Of a DNA stretch of 64,000 bases, positions 17,859 to 26,873 are shown one piece after another; within the stretch, counting starts at the first letter, position 1, and each line of letters opens with the position of its first letter. The notes below the pieces were generated by a model. It worked only from the letters and a program-made list of their open reading frames with translations, was not told the origin of the DNA and did not search any database. The stretch spans positions 1,303,192-1,367,191 of the forward strand of contig NZ_CP009056.1 of assembly GCF_000807275.1 (NCBI RefSeq), written 5' to 3'. The position numbers and the translations under genes are program-made. Source of the DNA: Frischella perrara. Its GTDB lineage: Bacteria > Pseudomonadota > Gammaproteobacteria > Enterobacterales > Orbaceae.

Positions 17859-19343
17859 ATGAAGTTTGAGATTAAACACTATGATATATTTAAACAAGAA
17901 ACGGACTGTTTAATTTTAGCCGTAGTTAACGGTGAAGAACAATCAGATCAGATTAAAGCATTTGATCAGTTAACAGATAATTTGGTAGCTAAACTAATTA
18001 AGTCAGGTGATTTCAAAGGAAATATTGGTGACACACTACCACTATATCATTTATCGCAGGTGGCAGCTAAGAAAGTATTATTAGTCGGGATTGGTAATTC
18101 GCAAGATAATCTATTAATCAACATACCTAAAATTACGAAAAGTATCGCTGATCAATTAGCTTGTTTAAATAGCAAAACAGTTAGTTATGCAGTAAGTCAT
18201 ATTACTGATTCATCCGTTTATCACTTCGTACGATTTTTCATAGAAAACCTTAACAATCATACATATCGATTTGATGAGTATCAAACGACAAAATCCAAGA
18301 CCGTTATTACTGAAAAACTTGACTTAATTTTAGCTGATAATACATTGTTAAAATCTGCGCAATTAGCGGTTGATCATGGTCAGATTATTGCTAATGCTGT
18401 AAGTGCAACCAAATCACTCGCTAATCAACCATCAAATATATGTAATGCACAATATTTAGCGGATAGAGCTAAACAATTGAGTCTTGAACATGAGAAATTA
18501 TCATTTTCTTGTTATGACGAACAAGCATTGGCATTATTAAAAATGGATGCCTATTTAGCTGTTGGTCGAGGTTCAGATAATGAGTCTATCATGACCATTC
18601 TAGATTATCGTGGTTCAAAAAATAAGAAAGATGCGCCAATTGTATTAGTTGGAAAAGGTTTAACTTTTGATTCGGGTGGAATATCGATAAAACCTGCAGC
18701 GTCTATGGATGAAATGAAATATGATATGTGTGGGGCTGCAACGGTATATGGTGTAATGAAAGCTATTGCTGAACTCAATTTACCGATCAATGTAATTGGT
18801 GTTATGGCAGGTTGTGAGAATATGCCAAGCAGCACATCTTATCGCCCAGGTGATATTTTGACAACACTATCCGGTCAAACAGTTGAAGTTATTAATACAG
18901 ATGCTGAAGGTCGTTTAGTATTATGTGACGTACTGACCTTCGTTGAACGATATAAACCGCGTTCAGTGATTGATATCGCAACATTGACTGGTGCTTGTAT
19001 TGTTGCGCTAGGACATCATTATACAGGTGTATTAGGTAATGATGATCAACTTGTTGCTCAACTAATAGAAGCATCAAAAAAAGCACATGATAAAGCTTGG
19101 GCATTACCTATGGATGATGATTTTCAAGCGCAAATCAAATCAACTTGTGCCGATATTGTTAATTCGGCAGGGCGAGATGGTGGGACTATAACTGCCGGTT
19201 GCTTTTTATCACGATTTACAAAAAATTACCATTGGGCTCATTTAGACATTGCCGGTACCGCTTGGAAATCAGGTGCTAATAAAGGTGCAACGGGTAGACC
19301 TGTTGCAATGTTAATACAATATTTGTTAGATCAATCTCATTAG
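17859..19343 (+). CDS. pepA: Leucyl aminopeptidase PepA
   Basis: Cytoplasmic hexameric M17 aminopeptidase with two metal ions. The 494 residues match PepA. The C-terminal catalytic domain has Lys266 and Asp271 in VGKGLTFDSGG, Asp289 in MKYDMCGAA, and the family signature NTDAEGR at 346-352. In E. coli PepA is also a DNA-binding accessory factor for XerCD recombination at cer/psi plasmid sites and a repressor of carAB. That is of interest because dif-like Xer sites lie 6-7 kb downstream. Divergent from lptF; followed by holC at 54 bp. Confidence 0.96.
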   Translation: MKFEIKHYDIFKQETDCLILAVVNGEEQSDQIKAFDQLTDNLVAKLIKSGDFKGNIGDTLPLYHLSQVAAKKVLLVGIGNSQDNLLINIPKITKSIADQLACLNSKTVSYAVSHITDSSVYHFVRFFIENLNNHTYRFDEYQTTKSKTVITEKLDLILADNTLLKSAQLAVDHGQIIANAVSATKSLANQPSNICNAQYLADRAKQLSLEHEKLSFSCYDEQALALLKMDAYLAVGRGSDNESIMTILDYRGSKNKKDAPIVLVGKGLTFDSGGISIKPAASMDEMKYDMCGAATVYGVMKAIAELNLPINVIGVMAGCENMPSSTSYRPGDILTTLSGQTVEVINTDAEGRLVLCDVLTFVERYKPRSVIDIATLTGACIVALGHHYTGVLGNDDQLVAQLIEASKKAHDKAWALPMDDDFQAQIKSTCADIVNSAGRDGGTITAGCFLSRFTKNYHWAHLDIAGTAWKSGANKGATGRPVAMLIQYLLDQSH

Positions 19344-19397
19344 GTCAATATGACTTAATGAAATATTTAATACTAAATTAGTTTGATTGGAGCAATA

Positions 19398-19859
19398 ATG
19401 CTAAAAAAAGTTATTTTTTACTTAATTGAAAATGCAAAAAAATTTTCTATTGATAACGCATTATTGCCTCATGAAAAACTAGCTTGTGAACAGATTATAT
19501 TAAATTGGCAGCAAGGATTACGAATTCTTGTTGCTTGTCAAAATCAAGAGCAAGCGGAAAGGATTGATGAATATTTATGGCAACTAAGTCCAGAGAGTTT
19601 TGTTCCGCATAATTTAGTAGGAGAAGGGCTAACCAATGGTTCTCCTGTTGAGATTGCATGGGTCGGCAAAAAGGGGAATGGTAATAGGCAATTATTAGTT
19701 AACCTTCAGGAACAATTCCCTGAATTTTCGCCAGCATACAATGACATTATTGATTTTGTTCCACCAGATGAGAACTTAAAAGCATTGGCAAGAGAGCGTT
19801 ATTTAACTTATAAAAGTATGGGATTCAATATTAAAACTATTAAAGTTTCTGGTGGGTAA
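19398..19859 (+). CDS. holC: DNA polymerase III chi subunit HolC
   Basis: Clamp-loader accessory subunit that links the replisome to single-stranded-DNA-binding protein, together with psi (HolD). The 153 residues are near the E. coli length (147). Family features include the N-terminal FYLI segment, a run of Cys/His-like contacts around KLACEQIILNWQQGLRILVAC, LWQLSPESFVPHNL, and the C-terminal YKSMGFNIK. I chose the ATG at 19398 with TGGAG six bases upstream; an upstream TTG is in frame. The pepA-holC-valS order is conserved in E. coli. Confidence 0.9.
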   Translation: MLKKVIFYLIENAKKFSIDNALLPHEKLACEQIILNWQQGLRILVACQNQEQAERIDEYLWQLSPESFVPHNLVGEGLTNGSPVEIAWVGKKGNGNRQLLVNLQEQFPEFSPAYNDIIDFVPPDENLKALARERYLTYKSMGFNIKTIKVSGG

Positions 19860-19989
19860 TTCTACTATCTTATTGATAAATATAGTAATTTTTTAAATCT
19901 AACTCATTGACATATACGTTGATTTAATATTAACTAAATACATAGTTTTATGTATTGGTGAAATTTTCTAGTTAACCGAGGAGTTTTAA

Positions 19990-20460
19990 ATGAGTATTTT
20001 GCAAAATATATTTTCAAAAATTATTCCATCATCATTTGGCAATGTCGTTGGTAATATCAAAGATAAAGTCGAAAATGCAGCTAAAGCAACGAAAGACGCA
20101 GTCACCAATCATCCTAATGAATCTAATCAAGCAAATCAATCTAACCAGACCCAATCATCAACTAACCAAAACCAAAATAATCAAACTAATTCAAGCAATC
20201 AAACACCACATATAGATGTCGTTTCGATCCTTGACGGTTTAGCAAAAAATAATCCTCAGAAACTTAATTGGCGTACATCAATTGTTGATATGTTAAAATT
20301 GTTAGGATTAGATAGTAGTTTAGAGGCACGTAAAAAATTAGCTGCTGAACTTCATTATCAAGGTAATACTAGTGATAGTGCTACAATGAATACTTGGTTA
20401 CATAAAGAAGTAATGAAAAAAATTGCCGAAAAAGGCGGTAATGTAAAAGATCTTTTCTAA
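19990..20460 (+). CDS. DUF3597 domain protein
   Basis: A 156-residue protein of unknown function. Residues 1-40 are amphipathic (SILQNIFSKIIPSSFGN, then KDKVENAAKATKDAV). Residues 41-72 are a low-complexity linker of Asn, Gln, Ser and Thr. Residues 75-156 are a DUF3597-type domain (VVSILDGLAKNNPQKLNWR, SIVDMLKLLGLDSSLEARK, then MNTWLHKEVMKKIAEKGG). Similar domains are often at the end of LysM or cell-envelope proteins, but no signal peptide is seen here. It has its own 130-bp upstream region, a good GAGGAG before the ATG, and a terminator, so it looks like an independent insertion between holC and valS. Confidence 0.8.
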   Translation: MSILQNIFSKIIPSSFGNVVGNIKDKVENAAKATKDAVTNHPNESNQANQSNQTQSSTNQNQNNQTNSSNQTPHIDVVSILDGLAKNNPQKLNWRTSIVDMLKLLGLDSSLEARKKLAAELHYQGNTSDSATMNTWLHKEVMKKIAEKGGNVKDLF

Positions 20461-20478
20461 AATAAACTTCACTCTTTA

Positions 20479-20535
20479 ATTCGATATTTATTTTAATTTT
20501 GCTTTTCATTTAAACATAAATATCGAATTTCTTCT
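20479..20535 (+). terminator. Terminator after the DUF3597 gene
   Basis: Perfect 13-bp A+T-rich stem (20479-20491 with 20516-20528, containing TTCGATATTTA), a 24-base loop, and a short T-rich tail (TTTCTTCT). It separates the DUF3597 gene from valS. Confidence 0.6.
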
Positions 20536-20670
20536 ATTGAACATTTTTGCCTATTAAATTGTAATTATTCCGTTTCTTTCTCAGAGCAAATTGTTGTAGA
20601 ATAACGGCTATTTATTTATGTGCTTAAATTTTATGGGCACAGTTTCTTTATATTGGATTTGCAAAGTCAC

Positions 20671-23538
20671 ATGAAAATAACATTAGATAAAACATATAAT
20701 CCTCAAGAAATAGAACAACCCATTTATACTCACTGGGAAAAAAGCGGCTATTTCAAACCAAATGGTGATAAATCAGCACCAAGCTATTGCATCGCAATTC
20801 CACCACCAAATGTAACGGGTAGCTTACATATGGGGCACGCATTTCAGCAAACCATCATGGATGCACTAATTCGCTACCATCGTATGCAAGGTGATAATAC
20901 GCTATGGCAATCAGGTACTGATCATGCTGGCATTGCAACACAAATGGTTGTTGAACGTAAAATTGCAGCTGAAGAAAATAAAACGCGTCATGACTATGGT
21001 CGAGAACAATTCATTGAAAAAATCTGGCAATGGAAAGCTGAGTCTGGTGGTAGTATCACTAAACAAATGCGTCGTCTAGGTGATTCCGTAGATTGGGATC
21101 GTGAACGTTTCACTATGGACGATGGTTTATCTAATGCCGTTAAAGAAGTCTTTGTTCGTTTATATAAGGAAGATTTAATTTATCGAGGAAAACGATTAGT
21201 TAATTGGGATCCAAAACTTCGTACAGCAATTTCAGATTTAGAAGTTGAAAATAAAGAAGTTAAAGGTTCAATGTGGCATATTCGTTATCCTTTAGCAGAT
21301 GGTGTTACTACTGCTGATGGTAAAAATTATCTTGTTGTAGCAACCACACGTCCAGAAACTTTATTAGGTGATACAGGCGTAGCGGTTAATCCTGAAGATC
21401 CTCGTTACAAAAATCTCATCGGAAAATATGTTTTATTACCTTTTGTTAATCGCCGTATACCAATTGTTGGCGATGAACATGCGGATATGACTAAAGGAAC
21501 GGGATGTGTGAAAATCACACCTGCACATGACTTTAACGACTATGAAGTTGGTAAACGTCATCAATTACCGATGATCAATATATTTACATTTGATGGTGAT
21601 ATACGTGAACAAGCAGAAGTCTTCGATACCAATGGTGAACCTAGTTCTGTTTATTCTTCAGAAATCCCGCAAGAATTTAGAAAGTTAGAACGTTTTGCCG
21701 CTCGAAAAGCTATGATTGCGGCTTGTGAAACATTGGAAATACTAGAAAAAATCGAACCTCATGATTTAACAATTCCATATGGCGATCGTGGTGGTGTAGT
21801 CATTGAGCCAATGTTAACCGATCAGTGGTATGTTAGAGCCAAAGTGTTAGCTGAACCCGCTATTGATGCTGTAAAAAATGGAGATATTCAATTTGTACCA
21901 AAACAATATGAAAACATGTATTTTTCTTGGATGAATGATATTCAAGATTGGTGTATTTCTCGTCAACTTTGGTGGGGACATCGTATTCCGGCTTGGTACG
22001 ATAATCAAGGTAATGTTTATGTTGGCCGTGATGAAGCGGAAGTGAGACGAGAAAATAATCTTGCTAATGATATTATCTTAAATCAAGATGAGGATGTTCT
22101 TGATACTTGGTTCTCATCAGCACTTTGGACTTTTTCAACTTTAGGTTGGCCAGAAAATACCGATGATTTAAAAACCTATCATCCAACAGATGTGCTAGTA
22201 ACTGGTTTCGATATTATTTTCTTCTGGGTAGCCAGAATGATTATGATGACTATGCATTTTATTAAGGATGAACATGGTAATCCACAAGTACCATTCAAAA
22301 CTGTTTATGTAACAGGTTTGATTCGTGACGAAGAAGGGCAGAAAATGTCAAAATCTAAAGGGAATGTCATAGATCCTTTAGATATGATTGATGGTATTTC
22401 TTTACCCGATCTACTTAATAAACGTACTGGCAATATGATGCAACCTCAGTTAGCTGAAAAAATAGCAAAACGCACTGAAAAACAGTTCCCAAATGGAATT
22501 GAACCACATGGTACTGATGCATTACGTTTTACATTAGCTGCTTTAGCTTCAACTGGACGAGATATTAACTGGGATCTTAAACGTCTAGAAGGTTATCGAA
22601 ATTTCTGTAATAAATTATGGAATGCTAGTCGTTACGTATTAATGAATACACAAAATCATGATTGTGGTTTCAAAGGTGGGAATTTAGAATATTCTCTAGC
22701 TGATAAATGGATTTTAGCTGAATTTAATCAAACTATTAAATCTTATCAAGATGCTTTTGCAACCTATCGATTTGATATTGCTGCGAGTATTTTATATGAA
22801 TTTACTTGGAATCAATTCTGTGATTGGTATTTGGAATTAACCAAATCTATTTTAAATAATGGAAATACAAATCAACAAAGAGCTGCTCGTCATACATTAG
22901 TTTCAATACTTGAATCACTATTACGTTTAGCCCATCCGATTATTCCATTTATTACTGAAGCTATTTGGCAAAATGTTAAAGGTATAATGAATATTCATGC
23001 CGATACCATTATGTTGCAAAAAATACCAAATCCTGATCATAGACATGATAATGAACAAGCGGTTTCTGATTTAAATTGGATTAAACAGGTTGTCATAGCA
23101 ATTCGTAATATAAGAGCTGAAATGAATATTGCACCAAGTAAACCATTACAACTCTTAGTACGTGATGCATCACCTTTAGTTCATCGACGAATTAGTGACA
23201 ATGTCACATTTATTAAATCATTGGCGAAGCTTTCCGAGATTCTTATTTTAGATGAAGGAGAGAAAGGTCCAATGTCTGTAACTAAATTAGTCGATGGAGC
23301 TGAATTATTGATTCCAATGGCAGGATTAATTAACAAAGCTGATGAATTAGCACGATTAAGTAAAGAAATAGATCGTCTTGATAATGAAATTAAACGAATT
23401 GATGGGAAGCTCTCTAATGCTAGCTTTGTAGATAAAGCACCTGAAGCAGTTGTAGCAAAAGAGAAAGAAAAACGTCAAAATTATCAAGATGATAAAATGA
23501 AATTACTTGATCAATATGCTTCAATTGAAAAACTATAA
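20671..23538 (+). CDS. valS: Valyl-tRNA synthetase
   Basis: Class I aminoacyl-tRNA synthetase that charges tRNA-Val and edits mis-activated Thr. The 955 residues match E. coli ValS throughout. The nucleotide-binding HIGH-type motif is HMGH at 53-56 and KMSKS is at 558-562. The CP1 editing domain lies roughly at 190-340 ([21 protein letters not shown]). The C-terminal coiled coil (about 890-955) is the tRNA-binding arm. I chose the ATG at 20671, which gives [17 protein letters not shown]; the open frame reaches 51 bases further up but lacks homologous sequence. It has a strong terminator of its own. Confidence 0.97.
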   Translation: MKITLDKTYNPQEIEQPIYTHWEKSGYFKPNGDKSAPSYCIAIPPPNVTGSLHMGHAFQQTIMDALIRYHRMQGDNTLWQSGTDHAGIATQMVVERKIAAEENKTRHDYGREQFIEKIWQWKAESGGSITKQMRRLGDSVDWDRERFTMDDGLSNAVKEVFVRLYKEDLIYRGKRLVNWDPKLRTAISDLEVENKEVKGSMWHIRYPLADGVTTADGKNYLVVATTRPETLLGDTGVAVNPEDPRYKNLIGKYVLLPFVNRRIPIVGDEHADMTKGTGCVKITPAHDFNDYEVGKRHQLPMINIFTFDGDIREQAEVFDTNGEPSSVYSSEIPQEFRKLERFAARKAMIAACETLEILEKIEPHDLTIPYGDRGGVVIEPMLTDQWYVRAKVLAEPAIDAVKNGDIQFVPKQYENMYFSWMNDIQDWCISRQLWWGHRIPAWYDNQGNVYVGRDEAEVRRENNLANDIILNQDEDVLDTWFSSALWTFSTLGWPENTDDLKTYHPTDVLVTGFDIIFFWVARMIMMTMHFIKDEHGNPQVPFKTVYVTGLIRDEEGQKMSKSKGNVIDPLDMIDGISLPDLLNKRTGNMMQPQLAEKIAKRTEKQFPNGIEPHGTDALRFTLAALASTGRDINWDLKRLEGYRNFCNKLWNASRYVLMNTQNHDCGFKGGNLEYSLADKWILAEFNQTIKSYQDAFATYRFDIAASILYEFTWNQFCDWYLELTKSILNNGNTNQQRAARHTLVSILESLLRLAHPIIPFITEAIWQNVKGIMNIHADTIMLQKIPNPDHRHDNEQAVSDLNWIKQVVIAIRNIRAEMNIAPSKPLQLLVRDASPLVHRRISDNVTFIKSLAKLSEILILDEGEKGPMSVTKLVDGAELLIPMAGLINKADELARLSKEIDRLDNEIKRIDGKLSNASFVDKAPEAVVAKEKEKRQNYQDDKMKLLDQYASIEKL

Positions 23539-23566
23539 CTAGGAGTGCTCAAAGTTACACCCTATA

Positions 23567-23591
23567 GCCCGTCCTTTGGACGGGTTTTTTT
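23567..23591 (+). terminator. Rho-independent terminator of valS
   Basis: Perfect stem CCCGTCC / GGACGGG with a 3-base loop and seven T, 29 bp after the valS stop. Confidence 0.93.
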
Positions 23592-23973
23592 ATGGTTTTT
23601 AATTTATAAACTATTGCTTGAAAAGATCACAATACGATCCTCTTTAAATAGGGGAGGGGGACACAATAAAAAGCCATATAAAAGTAATCTTCAATTAATC
23701 GTTATGTGACAATGTCACGTTTATTTAATATTAATGTATCTGACTGTGTTGTGAATATGATTTAGATTTGACTTATATATGTATATACGAAACTGATATG
23801 GTTAAAACGACATTCATTGTTTTAATAATCGCCATAAATCATAACTATATGAATTATTTAAATAATTTAACGATAAATAACATTCAGCAATAGGATTTTG
23901 TGATTAGTAAATTGATTTTATTTAAGTTATATTAAAGTTGCATTTAAATGCAAGTCTAACTTAGGAGAAAATC
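23592..23973. other. Noncoding region upstream of yghA
   Basis: About 380 bp between the valS terminator and yghA. It contains one copy of the GTGAC-N3-GTCAC palindrome (23706-23718), some 255 bp before yghA, and must hold the yghA promoter. I see no open frame or RNA gene. The yghA ribosome-binding site TTAGGAG lies just before its ATG. Confidence 0.6.
23706..23718. repeat. 13-bp palindrome GTGAC-N3-GTCAC, copy 2
   Basis: GTGACAATGTCAC in the yghA upstream region, flanked on both copies 1 and 2 by AT before and GTT after. A coding-strand copy with the same centre (AAT) lies 500 bp upstream within valS (23195-23207). Confidence 0.5.
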
Positions 23974-24861
23974 ATGAGTAAACAATCAAACAATCCGCTA
24001 ACTAAATACTATCACGACAAATTCCCAAAACAGAAACAGCCAGCTCCGGGATTACAATTTGAAATGAAGCCTGTTCCGGATTGTGGAGAAAAAAGCTATC
24101 AAGGTCATCAACGTTTAGAAGGCCTTAAAATGTTGGTTACCGGTGGCGATTCTGGAATTGGTCGAGCGGCAGCAATAGCTTATGCTAAAGAAGGTGCTGA
24201 TGTAGCAATTAATTATTTACCTCATGAACAGAAAGATGCCGAAGATGTAGCTAAAGTGATTGAATCAGTTGGTCGCAAAGCTGTGCTCATTCCAGGCGAT
24301 CTAAGTGATGAAGCATTTTGTAAAAAATTAGTTGATCAGGCTCATGAGAAACTTGGTGGATTAGACAATGTCACATTCGTTGCCGGAAAACAAACGGCTG
24401 TCGAAGATATAATGAAATTAACAACAGAGCAAATTAAGAAAACCTTTGAAATCAATGTATTCTCTTTGTTCTGGGTCACGAAAGCTGCATTAGGATATTT
24501 AAAAGCAGGTTCAACAATTATTACTACCTCATCAATTCAAGCTTATCAACCAAGTGCCAATTTATTAGATTATGCTTGTACTAAAACAGCTATAATTGCT
24601 TTCACTCGAGGCTTAGCAAAACAAGTTGCTAAAAAAGGTATACGAGTAAATAGTGTTGCCCCTGGTCCAATCTGGACACCGTTACAAATCTGTGGAGGTC
24701 AACCAAGTGAGGTGATCCCGGAATTTGGGAAACAAGCTCCATTAATGCGAGCGGGTCAGCCGGTAGAATTAGCGAGTTTATATGTATTTTTAGCGTCAGA
24801 GGAATCGAGTTATATTACGGCGGACACATTTGGTGTTACGGGTGGTATGCACATCAATTAA
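23974..24861 (+). CDS. yghA: Short-chain dehydrogenase/reductase YghA
   Basis: NAD(P)(H)-dependent oxidoreductase of the classical SDR family, 295 residues; E. coli YghA is 294. The N-terminal leader with [15 protein letters not shown] and [12 protein letters not shown] is typical of the YghA/general-stress-protein-39 group. The cofactor loop is [12 protein letters not shown] (56-67). The catalytic Ser/Tyr/Lys are in [10 protein letters not shown] and the YACTK motif. The physiological substrate is not established; the family is linked to stress and carbonyl reduction. The last 180 bases form the outer end of a 776-bp inverted repeat, and a second copy of this tail lies at 26950-27129. Confidence 0.93.
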   Translation: MSKQSNNPLTKYYHDKFPKQKQPAPGLQFEMKPVPDCGEKSYQGHQRLEGLKMLVTGGDSGIGRAAAIAYAKEGADVAINYLPHEQKDAEDVAKVIESVGRKAVLIPGDLSDEAFCKKLVDQAHEKLGGLDNVTFVAGKQTAVEDIMKLTTEQIKKTFEINVFSLFWVTKAALGYLKAGSTIITTSSIQAYQPSANLLDYACTKTAIIAFTRGLAKQVAKKGIRVNSVAPGPIWTPLQICGGQPSEVIPEFGKQAPLMRAGQPVELASLYVFLASEESSYITADTFGVTGGMHIN

Positions 24862-24906
24862 GATCGGAACGAAGATCGTTACTCTCTATTATTCAGGTTA
24901 AAAAAC

Positions 24907-24937
24907 AAAAGGGCTTTAAGAAGTCCTTTTTATTTTA
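24907..24937 (+). terminator. Terminator of yghA
   Basis: Ten-bp stem AAAAGGGCTT / AAGTCCTTTT (one G-T pair), loop TAAG, then a T-rich tail. The inverted copy at 26874-26904 lies in the right arm. Confidence 0.8.
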
Positions 24938-25121
24938 TGACTTAATCAGAACTTGAAACCAACATAATAAAACGGGTACATATTTTTACCAATATAATTA
25001 AACGTCAAAAAAAACCATAGACTTAGTTTGTTCCCAGCACATCACACAAATTGACAAAACAAAGATAGAGCAGACATCAGACCATATAATTCATCAGCAA
25101 AGACTCGTGTTAAAATAGTTA

Positions 25122-25149
25122 ATTTAACATAATATACATTATGCGAATT
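25122..25149 (-). other. dif: dif site (left, inverted), XerC/XerD recombination site
   Basis: Read on the minus strand: XerC arm AATTCGCATAA, central hexamer TGTATA, XerD arm TTATGTTAAAT. From CGCATAA onward, all 24 bases match the E. coli dif core as I know it; only three of the four outer XerC-arm bases differ. dif is where XerCD, activated by FtsK, resolves chromosome dimers. This copy faces the opposite way to the one at 26662-26689. Confidence 0.93.
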
Positions 25150-25457
25150 TATTATTTTTTTAAAAAGGATCTTAATTTATCAATGCGATCCTAGATAAAA
25201 CGATCAAACTCAAAACCTATCCATCATAATCCAATTTTTAATTACGCCAAGTTTCCATAACTTTCCTTTTTCTTATCCAAAATATTTCTTATAGATTTAT
25301 TCAAATATTCTGTTTTTGTAAAATTTGAACTTATAAAATAAAAAATTAATTTTCTTTAGCAATTTCTAGTAAATAAAATATGACTAAATTTTATTATGTT
25401 ACTTGCCAATAAGATATGTTATTAATAAGATATTTCCAACCTAAAAACTTCGCATAA

Positions 25458-25594
25458 CTCAACCAATCAAAAAACATATGTATACATGTTACTTATTACT
25501 TGCCAACAAGTAACAGACAATGACCGCACAATAAAGTAGAATTTATATCAACTATGCGGATTAGTTATCAAACAAGGTTATAAAAGGGGTTAAA
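25458..25594. other. Start of the core between the repeat arms
   Basis: Noncoding A+T-rich DNA from the inner end of the left arm to a small broken gene. It includes a hairpin at 25496-25513 (TTACTTG / CAAGTAA, loop CCAA). A ribosome-binding-like AAAAGGGG at about 25582-25589 precedes the GTG at 25595. Confidence 0.5.
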
Positions 25595-25793
25595 GTGGAT
25601 ACTCTAAAAAAAACTATTAGATTAAAAAAGAAGAATCTGTTTCATTACAAGATAAAGCATTTTCTCTAACAAAAAGGCAATCTATCAGGGTAATAAAATT
25701 GTTTATCAAGAATCTAATATTGTTCATTATATAATTGATAAAATCTTAGAAAAAGTTGATATTGATGAAAATGGGAAATTAACTATAAGATAA
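25595..25793 (+). pseudogene. Small gene broken by two single-base losses in poly-A tracts
   Basis: A GTG with a good AAAAGGGG upstream begins a frame that stops after 24 codons. Adding one A to the A-run near 25623-25630, and one to the A-run near 25671-25675, would join three frames. The joined frame is a protein of about 66 residues: MDTLKKTIRLK, then EESVSLQDKAFSLTK, then AIYQGNKIVYQ and ESNIVHYIIDKILEK ending DENGKLTIR. I do not recognise the family. It may be a decayed gene of the mobile core, or the two short A-runs may be sequencing errors. A perfect 10-bp hairpin (TTTACCATGG, 25796-25819) follows its stop. Confidence 0.5.
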
Positions 25794-25925
25794 TTTTTAC
25801 CATGGAAAACCATGGTAAAGTTCGGGTGTCACTTAATTGACGTCGAAAGTGATAGTATAAATAACAAGCTATTTGTAATATATTGTTACAAAATTAAACT
25901 ATATTAATAAAAAGGATAAAAAATT

Positions 25926-26228
25926 ATGAATATAATAACAGCAGACACTTTGCCTAATAATATGAGAATAAAAGAAATTCACGGTATTATTGAAACAACG
26001 TATCCAATTGAAATATCAAAAAAAGGATTTATTAGAGGTCTTGTAGAGCGCAATAAAAATGAACATCAAGAGGCTTATGATAATTTTGTTAATTCAGCCA
26101 AAGAGTTAGGTAACGGTAATACCATATATGGCGTAAAAATATCAACAGCAATTGGATCTTTTTCAAACGGTACATATCTTTATATAACTTATTATGGAAC
26201 AATTGCTACCACAGAAATCATTGAGTAA
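25926..26228 (+). CDS. Small YbjQ/UPF0145-like protein in the terminus element
   Basis: A 100-residue protein without signal peptide or membrane helix. The layout (early beta strand with ITADTLPNNMRIKEIHGII, then FIRGLVERNKNEHQEAYDNF, a helix with an AKELG turn, NTIYGVKIS, and a final strand YLYITYYGTIATTE) resembles the YbjQ family of heavy-metal-binding-domain-like proteins. The match is by eye and only moderate. AAGGA lies about 9 bases before the ATG. It is the only intact gene between the inverted dif sites, so XerCD inversion or recombination between the arms would flip its orientation. Confidence 0.6.
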   Translation: MNIITADTLPNNMRIKEIHGIIETTYPIEISKKGFIRGLVERNKNEHQEAYDNFVNSAKELGNGNTIYGVKISTAIGSFSNGTYLYITYYGTIATTEIIE

Positions 26229-26353
26229 TAAATATTGATTCACATTTCGCATAATGACGTTATGCTAAATTCTTGATTGTTAGCCGACTGAGTCGGCCAA
26301 CATTTAACAATCTGCGACTTCAACATAACGCATAACGCATAACGCATTTTACA
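26229..26353. other. Core DNA with hairpins and tandem CATAACG repeats
   Basis: Contains a hairpin at 26275-26312 in which GATTGTTA pairs with TAACAATC and GCCGAC with GTCGGC. Three tandem copies of CATAACG plus CAT lie at 26324-26347. Both sit within the larger folded structure annotated at 26244-26364. Confidence 0.8.
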
Positions 26354-26364
26354 TTATGCGAAGT
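26244..26364. other. Folded attP-like structure made of two opposed dif-like sites
   Basis: At 26244-26270 a dif-like site reads XerC arm ATTTCGCATAA, a 5-base centre TGACG, XerD arm TTATGCTAAAT. At 26352-26364 an opposed XerC half site reads CATTATGCGAAGT. As single-stranded DNA the segment folds on itself: TTCGCATAATG (26246-26256) pairs with CATTATGCGAA (26352-26362). After a bulge, CGTTATGC pairs with GCATAACG in the tandem repeats, then GATTGTTA with TAACAATC, then GCCGAC with GTCGGC. CTX-type phages make their recombinogenic attP in this way from two inverted sites about 90 bp apart, with a bulged centre next to the XerC side. The similarity in design is my inference. Confidence 0.7.
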
Positions 26365-26661
26365 TTTTAGGTTGGAAATATCTTATTAATAACATATCTT
26401 ATTGGCAAGTAACATAATAAAATTTAGTCATATTTTATTTACTAGAAATTGCTAAAGAAAATTAATTTTTTATTTTATAAGTTCAAATTTTACAAAAACA
26501 GAATATTTGAATAAATCTATAAGAAATATTTTGGATAAGAAAAAGGAAAGTTATGGAAACTTGGCGTAATTAAAAATTGGATTATGATGGATAGGTTTTG
26601 AGTTTGATCGTTTTATCTAGGATCGCATTGATAAATTAAGATCCTTTTTAAAAAAATAATA

Positions 26662-26689
26662 AATTCGCATAATGTATATTATGTTAAAT
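26662..26689 (+). other. dif: dif site (right), XerC/XerD recombination site
   Basis: XerC arm AATTCGCATAA, central TGTATA, XerD arm TTATGTTAAAT on the plus strand. It is identical to the left dif but opposite in orientation, 1512 bp away. Recombination between them would invert 25150-26661 rather than delete it. Which of the two is used for dimer resolution cannot be told from the sequence. Confidence 0.93.
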
Positions 26690-26873
26690 TAACTATTTTA
26701 ACACGAGTCTTTGCTGATGAATTATATGGTCTGATGTCTGCTCTATCTTTGTTTTGTCAATTTGTGTGATGTGCTTGGCACAAACTAACACTATGGGCTT
26801 TTTTGACGTTTAATTATATTGGTAAAAATATGTACCCGTTTTATTATGTTAGTTTCAAGTTCTGATTAAGTCA

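Larger units (their letters stand above)
24682..25457 (+). repeat. Left arm of 776-bp inverted repeat at the terminus
   Basis: Reverse complement of 26354-27129, same length with no indel. By eye there are ten substitutions, at 24729, 24825, 24855, 24960, 25013, 25014, 25021, 25022, 25032 and 25035. All fall on the yghA side of the dif site. From 25036 to the inner end the arms are identical. The arm contains the yghA 3' end, its terminator, a dif site (25122-25149) and 308 bp of noncoding DNA. It ends precisely on a XerC-type half site, CTTCGCATAA. Confidence 0.95.

Noticed and set aside
26275-26347. An integron attC-like site in the hairpin and CATAACG repeats.
   Set aside because: The needed GTTRRRY and RYYYAAC boxes are not met; the Xer-site explanation fits better.
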